Shown here: one piece after another, positions 35,070 through 44,298 of the stretch
How positions within the stretch are numbered: the first letter of the stretch is position 1
Layout of the letters: each line of letters begins with the position of its first letter
From: X23 sp050251575
GTDB taxonomy: Bacteria > Bacillota > Clostridia > SK-Y3
Reading direction: 5' to 3'
Assembly: GCA_050251575.1 (NCBI GenBank)
Contig: JBFWMP010000001.1
Span: forward strand, 1 to 64,000
Length of the DNA: 64,000 bases
Program-made: the position numbers and the translations under genes
Notes under the pieces: generated by a model
The model's database searches: none
What the model was told of the DNA's origin: nothing
What the model saw: the letters and a program-made list of their open reading frames with translations, nothing else

Positions 35070-36590
35070 TCAAACGCTTGTTTTAAATATTTCATAGATG
35101 CCTCTCTCATTCAATGCATGATACAAAAGATTTTTTCGTCTTATTAGTTCTTTGTATTTAGATACCTCTTCCGGTATCGGCACAATATTGACAGCTTCAC
35201 CCGACCCCATATTTTCAAAAGCATCCTCATAATCGTTATAGACTCCTAGCCTTACTGCTGCTCCCATTGCGGCACCTAAAGAGGAAGCTTCACTATTCTG
35301 ATATTTTATTACAGGCTTATCAAATGCATTTGCCTGAATTTGATTAAATAGTGCGAATTTAGTCATGCCACCCGCTACGCTTACAGTATGAATATCTTCA
35401 ACGTTCTTTTCTATCAAAGAAATATTATCAGCAATTTCCATAGAAATTCCTTCTAATATTGCTCTAGACAGATCTCCTCTTTTTGTTCCCAAGGATAGAT
35501 TGAAGGCAAGACCCTTTGCCATAGGATTCCAGTAGGGTGCAGCACTGCCTTCAAAATGCGGCAATATCATGACTCCATTGGATCCAATGGGCGTTTGCAA
35601 TACTTCTTGATCCAATACTTTATACTTTTCTTTCTCATCAAAATGGTTCTGATAGAATTGTTCTTTAAACCATCTGTATATAGAACCGGTGTTAAATATG
35701 CCTGCCTCTACAATCCACTTCCCAGGAATAGCTGAAGCACTGCATATTGTTCTTATCTTTTCATCAAAGGCTGGCTTTTGTGAAAAAGCAATCACAAAAG
35801 AGCCCGTACCTGTATTTGCCTCGGCATATCCGGGTTTTATAATATTAAGTGCGATCGCTGCATTCTGTTGATCTCCACCTCCTATGATAATTGGAATGCC
35901 TTCCGTTAAGCCGGTCATCCCCGCCATTTCTTTTGTCAAACCTCCGACCTGTGTTCCCGGAGGACAAAGTTCAGGCAGTAACGAATCATCGATGCCACTT
36001 ATCCTTAATAAATCCTCATCCCATCTGAAATCATTAATATTCATCAGCATTGTCCTGGCCGCTTGTGTCCAATCTGTAATAAATCTTTTTGTTAGATGAT
36101 AAATTACAAAATCCTGCACTCCGATAAGCTTATAGGTTTGTTGATAAATATCTTTCCGGTGCTTCTTCAACCACAACATTTTAGGCAGCGAAAAGTATGG
36201 ATTAATCTTCAAGCCGGTTTTCCTGTAAACGTCATGCTCATTAATGTGGACTTTTAACTCGCCGCACTGCTCAACACTTCTTTTATCCTGCCACATGATT
36301 GCATTGTATAACGCCTGTCCATTTGCATCTACAGGAATAACGGATGCTCTCTGTGAAGTCACTGCTATTGCTAAAACACTGATATCATTTTTGACAATAT
36401 ATTGACAACAGTTCTTTAATGTCACTATTAGTGCATTTTGCCAAGTTGATGGTTCTTGTTCTACCAAATTCGGCGTTGTAAATATCGAGTGATATTCGGT
36501 GGATGATGAAAAAACAGAATTGCCGTTTAAATCATATAGAATGGATCTAAGGTTTGATGTCCCTACATCTATAGTTATAATATATTCCAT
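35070..36590 (-). CDS. FGGY-family carbohydrate kinase
   Basis: A 506-residue sugar kinase with the two actin-fold domains: DVGTSNLRSILYD phosphate loop, IMWQDKRS, TGTGSFVIAFS and SVAGGMTKFALFNQIQA. FGGY enzymes phosphorylate xylulose, gluconate, glycerol, erythrulose and others; the specificity cannot be read off with confidence. It is the first gene after a consensus promoter (36689-36717) and has GGGGG before the ATG. Context with a GntP permease suggests an aldonate or related sugar acid. Confidence 0.88.
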   Translation of the reverse strand: MEYIITIDVGTSNLRSILYDLNGNSVFSSSTEYHSIFTTPNLVEQEPSTWQNALIVTLKNCCQYIVKNDISVLAIAVTSQRASVIPVDANGQALYNAIMWQDKRSVEQCGELKVHINEHDVYRKTGLKINPYFSLPKMLWLKKHRKDIYQQTYKLIGVQDFVIYHLTKRFITDWTQAARTMLMNINDFRWDEDLLRISGIDDSLLPELCPPGTQVGGLTKEMAGMTGLTEGIPIIIGGGDQQNAAIALNIIKPGYAEANTGTGSFVIAFSQKPAFDEKIRTICSASAIPGKWIVEAGIFNTGSIYRWFKEQFYQNHFDEKEKYKVLDQEVLQTPIGSNGVMILPHFEGSAAPYWNPMAKGLAFNLSLGTKRGDLSRAILEGISMEIADNISLIEKNVEDIHTVSVAGGMTKFALFNQIQANAFDKPVIKYQNSEASSLGAAMGAAVRLGVYNDYEDAFENMGSGEAVNIVPIPEEVSKYKELIRRKNLLYHALNERGIYEIFKTSV

Positions 36591-36633
36591 CTTGAACCCC
36601 CTGTTGCTATAATAGATATGTTCTTGCGAAATG

Positions 36634-36681
36634 ATTGATGATTTTACTACGCATATAATTGTATTGATGAAGTTTTACTAC
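36634..36681. promoter_or_regulatory. Direct repeats below the FGGY promoter, candidate RpiR operator
   Basis: ATTGATGATTTTACTAC (36634-36650) recurs as ATTGATGAAGTTTTACTAC (36663-36681). Both lie between the -10 box and the kinase start, where a repressor would block transcription. Binding by the adjacent RpiR protein is inferred. Confidence 0.5.
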
Positions 36682-36688
36682 TACATTT

Positions 36689-36717
36689 AGTATACTCTCT
36701 ACATAGGATCATGTCAA
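36689..36717 (-). promoter_or_regulatory. Sigma-A promoter of the FGGY-dehydrogenase-aldolase-GntP operon
   Basis: The minus strand has TTGACA (36712-36717), 17 nt, TATACT (36689-36694). Confidence 0.75.
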
Positions 36718-36746
36718 CATGAAATTCCTAAAAATATAATAAAAAA

Positions 36747-36804
36747 TTAAAGGACGATTTGCGAGCTTTACATAGTTATGCAAAGTTTGCAAATCGTCCT
36801 TTAA
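36747..36804 (-). terminator. Terminator after rpiR-type regulator gene
   Basis: Perfect 16-nt arms TTAAAGGACGATTTGC / GCAAATCGTCCTTTAA with an AT-rich loop are followed by TTTTTT on the minus strand. Confidence 0.85.
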
Positions 36805-36815
36805 ATAGTTCTATA

Positions 36816-37664
36816 TTAGGTTTTCTTTCCTGCAACAGCCAACCTGGATTGATTAACCTTTTTTATAGCCGCTGGTCCTATCTTCAATACCATAGCTACA
36901 TAAAGCATATCAATAACTACTAACTGTATAATCCTTGAAATCATGGCATCTGATCGATATGCTGTTTCATTGGTAGAACTTAGCAAAACTACATCAGCAA
37001 TTTTCATTAAGGTTGAATGAGCATAACTGGTCATGGCTACTATTTTTGCCCCATTATTTCTTGCTAATTCTACTGCATCTAATATCTCCCGGCTTTCTCC
37101 CGAATGGGAAACAGCAAAAATCAAATCTGATGAGGTAGTATGCGTACCTAGTATACTCATTATGTGAGAATCACTGCAAAAATTTACATTCAATGCTAAT
37201 CTTATGAATTTATGGAACGCATCTTCTGCAATAACACTAGACGCCCCTACCCCCAAAAATATAATTCTTTTTGCATTACTCATCAAATCAATCACTTTAT
37301 TGAGCGATTGATCATCTACAAGATTATGCAAATCTTGAACTGAACTCACTGTTAGCTGTATCACTTTTTTTTTGATTTCTCCCATCGTGTCATCAGGCGT
37401 AATCTCTTCATAAATCCCTTGAGTAGATTCAGCAGATATTTCTTGTGCCATTCTTACTCTGAAAACCTGATAAGAGTTGAAATCGAGCTTTCTGAGAAAC
37501 CGCATGATAGTAGCTTCACTAGTAGAACATTTTTGAGCAAGGTCACCAATAGAAAATAAGATTACTCTATCAGGATAACTCAATACAAAATCAGCGATAT
37601 TTTTCTGAGTAGGCGAAAGAGTATTATACTTTGTTCGTATAGTAGTAAAAAGCGTTCCCTCCAA
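36816..37664 (-). CDS. RpiR/MurR-family transcriptional regulator
   Basis: A 282-residue protein with an N-terminal helix-turn-helix (LSPTQKNIADFVLSYPD, CSTSEATIMRFLRKLDF) and a C-terminal SIS domain that binds phosphosugars (IIFLGVGASSVIAEDA, FAVSHSGESREILDA). The start is TTG at 37664 with AGGAGG 9 nt upstream. It lies just upstream of the kinase-dehydrogenase-aldolase-permease operon and has its own terminator; control of that operon by a phosphorylated intermediate is likely. Confidence 0.9.
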   Translation of the reverse strand: MEGTLFTTIRTKYNTLSPTQKNIADFVLSYPDRVILFSIGDLAQKCSTSEATIMRFLRKLDFNSYQVFRVRMAQEISAESTQGIYEEITPDDTMGEIKKKVIQLTVSSVQDLHNLVDDQSLNKVIDLMSNAKRIIFLGVGASSVIAEDAFHKFIRLALNVNFCSDSHIMSILGTHTTSSDLIFAVSHSGESREILDAVELARNNGAKIVAMTSYAHSTLMKIADVVLLSSTNETAYRSDAMISRIIQLVVIDMLYVAMVLKIGPAAIKKVNQSRLAVAGKKT

Positions 37665-37695
37665 GGTTATTTTCCTCCTCTATCATACCTATGAT

Positions 37696-38328
37696 TTACT
37701 TCGTGCCAAAAAGTCTATCTCCTGCGTCTCCCAAACCAGGTACGATATATCCATGATCATTTAGCTTCTCATCTACTGCAGCACAATAAATCTCGACATC
37801 CGGGTGATCCTTTGAAACCCTGTCTACACCTTCTTGTGCAGCAAGGATACTCATAATCTTAATATTCGTAACCCCTCTGTCTTTAATAAACTGAATTGCT
37901 GCCGAAATAGAGCCTCCGGTCGCTAACATAGGGTCCACAATAATAATTTCTCTTTCCTGTACATCTGTAGGCAGCTTGCAATAATATTCCACCGGTTGAA
38001 GCGTCTCAGGATCTCTAAAAAGACCAATATGCCCAACCTTAGCTGCAGGAATAAGCTTTAACATGCCGTCCACCATACCAAGACCTGCTCTAAGCACAGG
38101 AACAATCGCCAACTTTTTACCCGATATTACTTTTGTCTTTGCAATAGCTACCGGCGTTTCAATTTCTACTTCTTTTAATGGTAAGTTCCTTGTGACTTCA
38201 TACCCCATAAGCATTGCAATTTCTTCGACAAGTTCTCTGAATTCCTTTACTCCTGTATTCACATCTCTTATTAGTGATACCTTATGTTGAATGAGAGGAT
38301 GATCCATAATAAAAACATTCTTATTCAT
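37696..38328 (-). CDS. upp: Uracil phosphoribosyltransferase
   Basis: A 210-residue protein with the PRPP-binding motif [15 protein letters not shown] and the C-terminal uracil-binding segment [17 protein letters not shown]. It salvages uracil to UMP. It follows rpiB by 31 nt and is probably co-transcribed; the rpiB-upp pairing is common in Firmicutes. Confidence 0.97.
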   Translation of the reverse strand: MNKNVFIMDHPLIQHKVSLIRDVNTGVKEFRELVEEIAMLMGYEVTRNLPLKEVEIETPVAIAKTKVISGKKLAIVPVLRAGLGMVDGMLKLIPAAKVGHIGLFRDPETLQPVEYYCKLPTDVQEREIIIVDPMLATGGSISAAIQFIKDRGVTNIKIMSILAAQEGVDRVSKDHPDVEIYCAAVDEKLNDHGYIVPGLGDAGDRLFGTK

Positions 38329-38359
38329 CTCATATACTCCTGTCTTATATTAAATTAAA

Positions 38360-38797
38360 TTATTTCCCTTCTAATGAATGAATCTTATCTACTCTTGCTT
38401 GATGCCTGCCGCCTTGAAATTCCGCATTTAACCATGATTGGACTATTTCAGCTGCCAAACTTGGTCCCGTGACCCGTCCCCCTAATGCAATAACATTGGC
38501 ATTGTTATGCTCCTTCGCCATCTTTGCAGAGAAACAGTCCCCGCATAAAGCAGCCCTGATTCCTTTTATCTTATTTGCAGCAATTGAAATCCCTATGCCT
38601 GTTCCACATATCAATATTCCCTTTTCACACTCACCGTTTAATACTGCCATACATACCGGATGAGCAATATCAGGATAATCTACTGAGTCAGGTCTATCTA
38701 CACCAAAGTCCTTTAATTGATATCCTTGCTGCTGCAAATACTTCTTAATCTCTTCTTTAAGTTCAAATCCACCATGATCACTGCCAATAGCTATCAT
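38360..38797 (-). CDS. rpiB: Ribose-5-phosphate isomerase B
   Basis: A 145-residue protein. IAIGSDHGGFELK and GILICGTGIGISIAANKIKGIRAALCGD (with the catalytic Cys and Thr) identify RpiB, which interconverts ribose and ribulose 5-phosphate. AAGGAG precedes the ATG. An AGTGGGGAGT-type repeat lies just upstream. Confidence 0.95.
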   Translation of the reverse strand: MIAIGSDHGGFELKEEIKKYLQQQGYQLKDFGVDRPDSVDYPDIAHPVCMAVLNGECEKGILICGTGIGISIAANKIKGIRAALCGDCFSAKMAKEHNNANVIALGGRVTGPSLAAEIVQSWLNAEFQGGRHQARVDKIHSLEGK

Positions 38798-38820
38798 TTA
38801 TAATCACGCTCCTTATAGTA

Positions 38821-38850
38821 AGTGGGGAGTGGTTAGTGAGAAGTGGGGAG
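38821..38850. repeat. AGTGGGGAGT-family repeat, copy 2
   Basis: AGTGGGGAGTGGTTAGTGAG followed by AAGTGGGGAG, between tsaB and rpiB. Confidence 0.7.
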
Positions 38851-38954
38851 CCTGTCCAAAACATGCTTAATGGAACAGTCTTTTCCCATTATCCACCTTC
38901 TACTACCACAGTATAGCTTATATTATCTTTAAATATTGTATATAATATTAATTG

Positions 38955-39668
38955 TTATGTCAAAACTTTTCTGCATTTCTCCTCATATTCCCTCTCTGCT
39001 TGAGACTTTCTAAGATATGTAGGTGAGAATGTCATATAGTTTTCAACTTCTCCTAAACTAACTTTTTGCAAGGCGAGCCCAGCTATAGAAGAAGCCTTTT
39101 GCATTCTGCTGCTTATCGGTGCAAACTCACAAAGGTCTCCCAATGCATCAATCAGCTTGTCACGGTATACAGCCACAGCATCACCTGTAAATATCACTTT
39201 TTCTCTTTTTTCTTTCAACTCTTCAATAAGCTGTTCTATGGATATGGCACGATGCCCCTCAATCATATAAAAGGTCTTATCAATCCACTGATATAATGCG
39301 TTATAGACTTGTTCCCTTCTCGCATCCATAATGGGGCATATCAGATACTTACAAAACGGCAAGTTAAAGGCCAATCCATCTAAGCTGGAAATACCAACAA
39401 GAGGCTTATCCATTGCATGAGCCAAGCCTTTTATAGTAGCAGCACCAATCCTTAAACCTGTAAAGGAGCCTGGTCCATTTGCTACAGCAAAGATGTCAAT
39501 ATCTTGAACTGTTAGTTCTGCAATTGATAAGATTTCTTGAATCATAGGCATTAGCTTCTGAGAATGCGTTTTTTTATGATTAAGAACATATTCGCCTATT
39601 AATTTATCCTCATCTATGATTGCAACCGTTGCAACAATAGATGAAGTATCTACCGCAAGTACTTTCAA
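38955..39668 (-). CDS. tsaB: tRNA threonylcarbamoyladenosine biosynthesis protein TsaB
   Basis: The protein has 237 residues. I choose TTG at 39668, which gives the family start MKVLAVDTSS and leaves AAGGAG 8 nt upstream; the TTG at 39677 abuts that site. ANGPGSFTGLRIGAATIKGLA is the conserved signature. TsaB partners TsaD (encoded at 62381) and TsaE to make t6A37 of ANN-decoding tRNAs. It follows tsaE by 5 nt. Confidence 0.94.
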   Translation of the reverse strand: MKVLAVDTSSIVATVAIIDEDKLIGEYVLNHKKTHSQKLMPMIQEILSIAELTVQDIDIFAVANGPGSFTGLRIGAATIKGLAHAMDKPLVGISSLDGLAFNLPFCKYLICPIMDARREQVYNALYQWIDKTFYMIEGHRAISIEQLIEELKEKREKVIFTGDAVAVYRDKLIDALGDLCEFAPISSRMQKASSIAGLALQKVSLGEVENYMTFSPTYLRKSQAEREYEEKCRKVLT

Positions 39669-39673
39669 ACTTA

Positions 39674-40207
39674 TCAACTCCTTTCAGTGGGGAGTATTAG
39701 TGATGAGTGGGGAACTCCTACTCGTGATATCATACTCCCCACTTGTGCAATTATTGCATTGTACTTATCACCTATTGCTTCAATAATAATTTCTCTGAAG
39801 TTCTCACTTTTATCTAAATCTTTCTTTATGCTCACTTTTAGATAGACCTGAGGCAAAATTTCCTTAATGTTTTCAGCCCACTCAATCACTGATATGCCTT
39901 CTCCATAAATATACTCTTCAAAGCCTATCTCAAACATCTCATCGACATCATGAATCCGATATACATCAAAATGATACACAGGAACATTCCCATCATATTC
40001 ATTTACAATAGTAAATGTGGGACTAGTTACATCTTCCTCTATCCCATAGGCCTTAACCAAACCTTTAGTAAATGCAGTTTTACCTGCCCCTAAGTCTCCA
40101 CCAAGGCATACGACGCATCCGGGTTCTAACTGCACCCCTATCTTATATGCTATTTGTTCTGTCTCTTGGGGAGAGTTACTGATTAATTTAATTATATTGC
40201 CTTTCAC
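39674..40207 (-). CDS. tsaE: tRNA threonylcarbamoyladenosine biosynthesis ATPase TsaE, with repeat-derived C-terminus
   Basis: A 177-residue P-loop protein: LGGDLGAGKTAFTKGL (Walker A), TSPTFTIVNEYDG and HFDVYRI, as in TsaE. It starts with GTG at 40207. The last ~20 residues (after NAIIAQ, ending LILPTERS) are encoded by an AGTGGGGAGT-type intergenic repeat, so the natural C-terminus has probably been replaced or extended by insertion. The core domain is intact and activity is expected. Confidence 0.92.
   Translation of the reverse strand: MKGNIIKLISNSPQETEQIAYKIGVQLEPGCVVCLGGDLGAGKTAFTKGLVKAYGIEEDVTSPTFTIVNEYDGNVPVYHFDVYRIHDVDEMFEIGFEEYIYGEGISVIEWAENIKEILPQVYLKVSIKKDLDKSENFREIIIEAIGDKYNAIIAQVGSMISRVGVPHSSLILPTERS
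39686..39743. repeat. AGTGGGGAGT-family repeat, copy 3, inside the end of tsaE
   Basis: A repeat running AGTGGGGAGTATTAGTGATG, then AGTGGGGAAC, with a mirrored ATACTCCCCACT end. It lies wholly inside the tsaE reading frame. Confidence 0.75.
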
Positions 40208-40227
40208 GTTTTAATCCCACCAAATAT

Positions 40228-40617
40228 TTATTTCGCATTGACCTTATTCATAAACTTTTCTACATCGATAATAAATCGTTCATGTATCCCTTCTCCGATT
40301 TTACACTTCTCATCAAAGGCCTCCACTGCGAATACCAGTCTCTTATTATCGACTTCCTTGAGCTCTGCTTGCGCATATACCTTCATTCCTGCAGGTGTAG
40401 CAGAAATATGAGTGATATTTACTTTTGTTCCAACAGTTGACTGAACATTCGAAAGATAAGGCTGAACGCATTGTGCCGCAGCCTGTTCCATTAAAGCAAT
40501 CATTATAGGGGTAGCAAAAACTTCAAGCGTACCACTCCCTATTTTCCTTGCACAAACTTCTTCTGATACCATAATCTCAACTTTTTCTCTTAATCCAATT
40601 TCTAATTGAGCTTTCAT
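40228..40617 (-). CDS. Hotdog-fold thioesterase (fluoroacetyl-CoA thioesterase-like)
   Basis: The protein has 129 residues from the ATG at 40617, with GGTGGTG upstream. The hotdog pattern is visible (VFATPIMIALMEQAAAQCVQPYL, the helix with the catalytic Glu, then TVGTKVNITHISATPAGMKV). Family members hydrolyse small acyl-CoA esters. The specific substrate is unknown. It precedes tsaE by 20 nt on the same strand. Confidence 0.82.
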   Translation of the reverse strand: MKAQLEIGLREKVEIMVSEEVCARKIGSGTLEVFATPIMIALMEQAAAQCVQPYLSNVQSTVGTKVNITHISATPAGMKVYAQAELKEVDNKRLVFAVEAFDEKCKIGEGIHERFIIDVEKFMNKVNAK

Positions 40618-40797
40618 TGTTATCACCACCAAGTCAAAACTTTTTCAAATTTAAAAATATTCTATCATATTGTACCCAATTTATCCAATATTTTTTCAGC
40701 ATGGGTAATAATGAAAAATGGTTGTGTTATGGATAAAAAAATGGTAAAACATATATATGATATTATGTAACTCAAGTATGTTAAGGGACGGTTCAAA

Positions 40798-40932
40798 AGT
40801 ATTGATAAAGTCGAACAATATGAAAGTAACCAAGAATGTCATTCTGAGTAGGGCGAAGGATCTTAGTATCTAAGCAGCTTTCAAGATTCCTTATTTCATT
40901 CGTAATGACACAAATACGGACTTTTTCAGTGG
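40798..40932. mobile_element. MITE-like element, copy 2 (degraded)
   Basis: It shares the TGTCATTCTGAGTAGGGCGA ... CGTAATGACA core and the GACTTTTTCAGT end with copy 1; the left end is degraded (AGTATTGATAAAGTC). Outer partly complementary arms (TCAAGTATGTTAAGGGA near 40773 and TCCTTTAACACACTTGA near 40950) surround it. The rest of the 375-bp gap between the thioesterase and MFS genes shows nothing else I recognise. Confidence 0.65.
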
Positions 40933-40992
40933 TCTACACGATTTTTTATCCTTTAACACACTTGACAAAATTTTTGAATGTGAGGTCAAATA

Positions 40993-42153
40993 ATGGGTAA
41001 CAGAAATAAAACGTTTTTATTTTCAATCGTAACAAGTTTTTACTGGTTCAGTTTATATGCCTATGTACCTACCTTATCTACTTACGTTGAATCTTTAGGC
41101 GCTTCTTACAAAATGGTGGGACTTGTAGTGGGATCTTATGGATTTACGCAAATGCTCCTTCGTATCCCTTTGGGAATATTATCGGATAGGCTTAATAAAC
41201 GAAAACTATTTGTTATCTTAGGAATCGTTCTTGCCTTAATTAGCAGTATCGGTCTATGGTTATTCCCTCATGTAGGCCTGACATTATTTTTCCGTGCTCT
41301 TGCAGGGACTTCCGCTGCTGCCTGGGTTGTTTTTACCGTACTATATTCCAGTTATTATGAAGATAGCAGTGCACCTAAGGCAATAGGCATATTAAATTCT
41401 TATAACTTTGCAGGGCAAATGACTTCTATCTTTCTCGGTGGTTTGGCAGCCCAATTTTTTAGCCAGCAAGCCTCATTCTTTGTTGCGGTAATAGGGGGTG
41501 TTATTGCTCTTATTCTGAGCTTTGGCATTCAGGAAAACAAAAGCATTCAACGCAAACCGCTTGGTTGGTCCGACATATTGAGTGTCGCTACAGACCGCAC
41601 GCTATTAGTAGTATCAGGACTTTCCATACTATCCCAATTCATCACTTTCTCAACGATGTATGGATTTAATCCTGTAATAGCAAAGAATTTAGGGGCTACC
41701 AACTTCGAACTAAGCATTCTTACTAACCTTGCGACAATACCTGTTATTTTCGCTTCTCTCTTGAGCGTCGTGTTTTCTAAATATTTCGGAGAGAAGAAAA
41801 CTGTAATGCTTGGCTTTACTATCGCAGCATTGTCTACGATGGCTGTTCCCTATATGCCGAACATACCATGGCTTTACTTCATGCAACTTGTGGGTGGCAT
41901 AGGCAGAGGCCTCACTTTTCCATTATTGATGGGGTTAAGTATCAAAAATATTGATGGCTCCCGACGAGCTACTGCGATGGGTTTCTTCCAATCTATTTAC
42001 GGAGTAGGTATGTTTATCGGTCCTATAATATTGGGCTTTTTCAGCGATACGATAGGAATGACGTTCGGATACTGGTTTACAGGACTCATCGGTATTATCG
42101 GTGCAGGCATCACATATCGTTGTGTCCGTTCATCTAAGCAGATTAAGGACTAA
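40993..42153 (+). CDS. MFS transporter
   Basis: A 386-residue protein with 12 predicted spans and the MFS loop 2-3 motif RIPLGILSDRLNKRKLF. The half-repeat in the second domain is less conserved. The substrate is unknown; drug/proton antiport or sugar efflux are both possible. GAGGTC lies 6 nt before the ATG. It is a single gene, divergent from the thioesterase and convergent with ftsH. Confidence 0.88.
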   Translation: MGNRNKTFLFSIVTSFYWFSLYAYVPTLSTYVESLGASYKMVGLVVGSYGFTQMLLRIPLGILSDRLNKRKLFVILGIVLALISSIGLWLFPHVGLTLFFRALAGTSAAAWVVFTVLYSSYYEDSSAPKAIGILNSYNFAGQMTSIFLGGLAAQFFSQQASFFVAVIGGVIALILSFGIQENKSIQRKPLGWSDILSVATDRTLLVVSGLSILSQFITFSTMYGFNPVIAKNLGATNFELSILTNLATIPVIFASLLSVVFSKYFGEKKTVMLGFTIAALSTMAVPYMPNIPWLYFMQLVGGIGRGLTFPLLMGLSIKNIDGSRRATAMGFFQSIYGVGMFIGPIILGFFSDTIGMTFGYWFTGLIGIIGAGITYRCVRSSKQIKD

Positions 42154-42160
42154 GCCTGCT

Positions 42161-42224
42161 GACGGTGTCAAGGGGACGACGGTGTCACCTGCAGGTGACA
42201 GAGAACCGTCCCCTTGACACCGTC
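42161..42224. repeat. 64-bp palindromic repeat with GACGGTGTCAAGGGGACG arms
   Basis: Perfect 18-bp outer arms (42161-42178, 42207-42224) enclose an inner 16-bp palindrome GTCACCTGCAGGTGAC. The GC content is far above the surroundings. Sequences of the CAAGGGGACGGTTCTCTGTC type are known to me as dispersed repeats in clostridial genomes; the text AGGGACGGTTC also occurs at 40783-40795. Confidence 0.8.
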
Positions 42225-42226
42225 CT

Positions 42227-42272
42227 AATAATAAAAAAGCCTGTGGTTCTTACCACAGGCTTTTTTATTATT
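42227..42272. terminator. Bidirectional terminator between the MFS gene and ftsH
   Basis: Perfect 20-bp arms with GCCTGTGG / CCACAGGC core and A6/T6 runs on both sides. It includes the ftsH stop codon. Confidence 0.95.
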
Positions 42273-44148
42273 CATTATTTTCTTCAACCTTTTGCGCTTC
42301 TTCTACTTCTTCTTTATTTCTCTCTTCCTTATTATCAGGAAGACCTGCAAATATCTGCTCAAAATCAGGACCATCCAACTTTTCTTTTTCAAGAAGAGCC
42401 TCAGCTACTTTATGAAGCTTATCGATATTATCCTGTAATAACTGCTGACATCTCTTATAACAATTATCAATAATGGTTCTGATTTCATCATCTATTTCTG
42501 CTGCAACATGTTCACTATAATTTCTCGACTGGACCATATCTCTCCCGATAAACACTTCATCCTGCTCAGAACCAAATGTCATAGGACCCAGTTTCTCGCT
42601 CATGCCATATTTCGTAACCATCTTACGTGCAATACCGGTAGCCCTTAAAATATCGTTAGATGCACCGGTACTGATATCATCAAGCACCAATTTTTCTGCA
42701 ACACGTCCTCCTAGCAATCCAACGATATCTTCAATCATTTCCTGTTTAGAAACATAGTATTTATCTTCTTTCGGAAGAGATAAAGTATATCCTCCTGCGC
42801 TTCCACGAGGAATGATGGATACCTGATGCACAGGATCCTGCGTAGGCAAAAGTTTTGAAACAACGGCATGCCCTGCTTCATGGTATGCTGTTAATCTCTT
42901 TGCCTTATCACTAATCACTCTTGTTCTCTTTTCAGGTCCCGCAATTACTTTGATAATAGCTTCTTCTAATTCAGGCATATTAATTTGCTTTTTATTGCGC
43001 CTTGCTGCAAGCAACGCAGCCTCATTCATCAAATTTTCAAGATCTGCACCTGTAAAACCAGGTGTTGTCTTTGCAAGCACTGATAATTCTATATCTGAAC
43101 CTAATGGTTTCCCTTTTGAATGGACTCTTAAAATTTCTTCTCTTCCCCTTATATCCGGCACACCAACTACCACTTGTCTATCAAATCTTCCAGGTCTCAA
43201 TAAAGCAGGATCTAAAATATCCGGTCTGTTTGTTGCAGCGATAATAATAACACCCTCATTAATTCCGAACCCATCCATTTCAACCAATAACTGATTTAAT
43301 GTCTGTTCTCTTTCATCATGTCCGCCACCAAGACCTGCACCTCTATGCCTGCCTACTGCATCAATTTCATCAATGAAAACAATACAAGGTGCACTTTTTT
43401 TAGCTTGTTCAAACAAATCTCTTACTCTTGAGGCACCGACACCAACAAACATTTCGACAAAATCAGAACCACTGATACTAAAGAAAGGAACTCCTGCCTC
43501 ACCGGACACTGCCTTAGCAAGTAAGGTCTTACCTGTTCCCGGAGGTCCTACCAATAAAATACCCTTCGGTATCCTGGCCCCTAACTCTACAAACTTTTTT
43601 GGTGCCTTTAGAAACTCAACAACTTCTTTTAATTCTTCCTTCTCTTCATCCGCACCTGCAACATCATCAAAAGTAACCTTCTTTTTGTCATCACTTGCCA
43701 GTTTGGCTCTGCTTTTACCAAAAGACATTACTCTGCTTCCTCCGCCACCTTGAGACTGCTGAAGGAAAAATACCCAGAATAAGATGAAGATAATTACTAG
43801 CCCCAATGTAGGAAGTATCGTCACCCACCATGGCGGTGTAGGCGGCTCCTGAAAAGCTACCTTAAGTGTTCCGGCAGACATTTGTGCCTGCAAATCCTCT
43901 TGGATATCATCATATAAAGTATCTACATCCGGAACAGTGACTTCGATTATTGTGTTATCTGTCTGTGTTGCAATCACTTTCCGATCTATAAATTCTAATT
44001 CTTTAATCTGCTCCGCCTTAATAAGCCTTACTAAGTCAGAATAAACTTTCTGATCAGTTTTACTAGGCAAATTATATAAAGTAAATATCATCAATATAAC
44101 TACAAAAAGCAGAATATAGAAACTAATGCCCTTAGCGTACTTCTTCAA
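42268..44148 (-). CDS. ftsH: ATP-dependent zinc metalloprotease FtsH
   Basis: A 626-residue membrane protease with two N-terminal spans (about 8-26 and 108-130), an AAA+ domain ([17 protein letters not shown], second region of homology [18 protein letters not shown]) and the zinc protease motif HEAGH. The C-terminal tail is Glu/Lys-rich. It degrades misfolded membrane and regulatory proteins. TTG start at 44148 after GAGGAGGGAG. The hpt/tilS upstream order is typical of Firmicutes. Confidence 0.97.
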   Translation of the reverse strand: MKKYAKGISFYILLFVVILMIFTLYNLPSKTDQKVYSDLVRLIKAEQIKELEFIDRKVIATQTDNTIIEVTVPDVDTLYDDIQEDLQAQMSAGTLKVAFQEPPTPPWWVTILPTLGLVIIFILFWVFFLQQSQGGGGSRVMSFGKSRAKLASDDKKKVTFDDVAGADEEKEELKEVVEFLKAPKKFVELGARIPKGILLVGPPGTGKTLLAKAVSGEAGVPFFSISGSDFVEMFVGVGASRVRDLFEQAKKSAPCIVFIDEIDAVGRHRGAGLGGGHDEREQTLNQLLVEMDGFGINEGVIIIAATNRPDILDPALLRPGRFDRQVVVGVPDIRGREEILRVHSKGKPLGSDIELSVLAKTTPGFTGADLENLMNEAALLAARRNKKQINMPELEEAIIKVIAGPEKRTRVISDKAKRLTAYHEAGHAVVSKLLPTQDPVHQVSIIPRGSAGGYTLSLPKEDKYYVSKQEMIEDIVGLLGGRVAEKLVLDDISTGASNDILRATGIARKMVTKYGMSEKLGPMTFGSEQDEVFIGRDMVQSRNYSEHVAAEIDDEIRTIIDNCYKRCQQLLQDNIDKLHKVAEALLEKEKLDGPDFEQIFAGLPDNKEERNKEEVEEAQKVEENNE

Positions 44149-44298
44149 TAAACTCCCTCCTCAACAAACACTGGTATTATGCAATTTACGTAATAATCAT
44201 ATGCTATAATATATTAACACAACCTTCCAAAAAAAACAACTAAATTTGTACTCTATATTATTGTCCATACTATTCCCATTATGCAATTTTAAAGAGGT

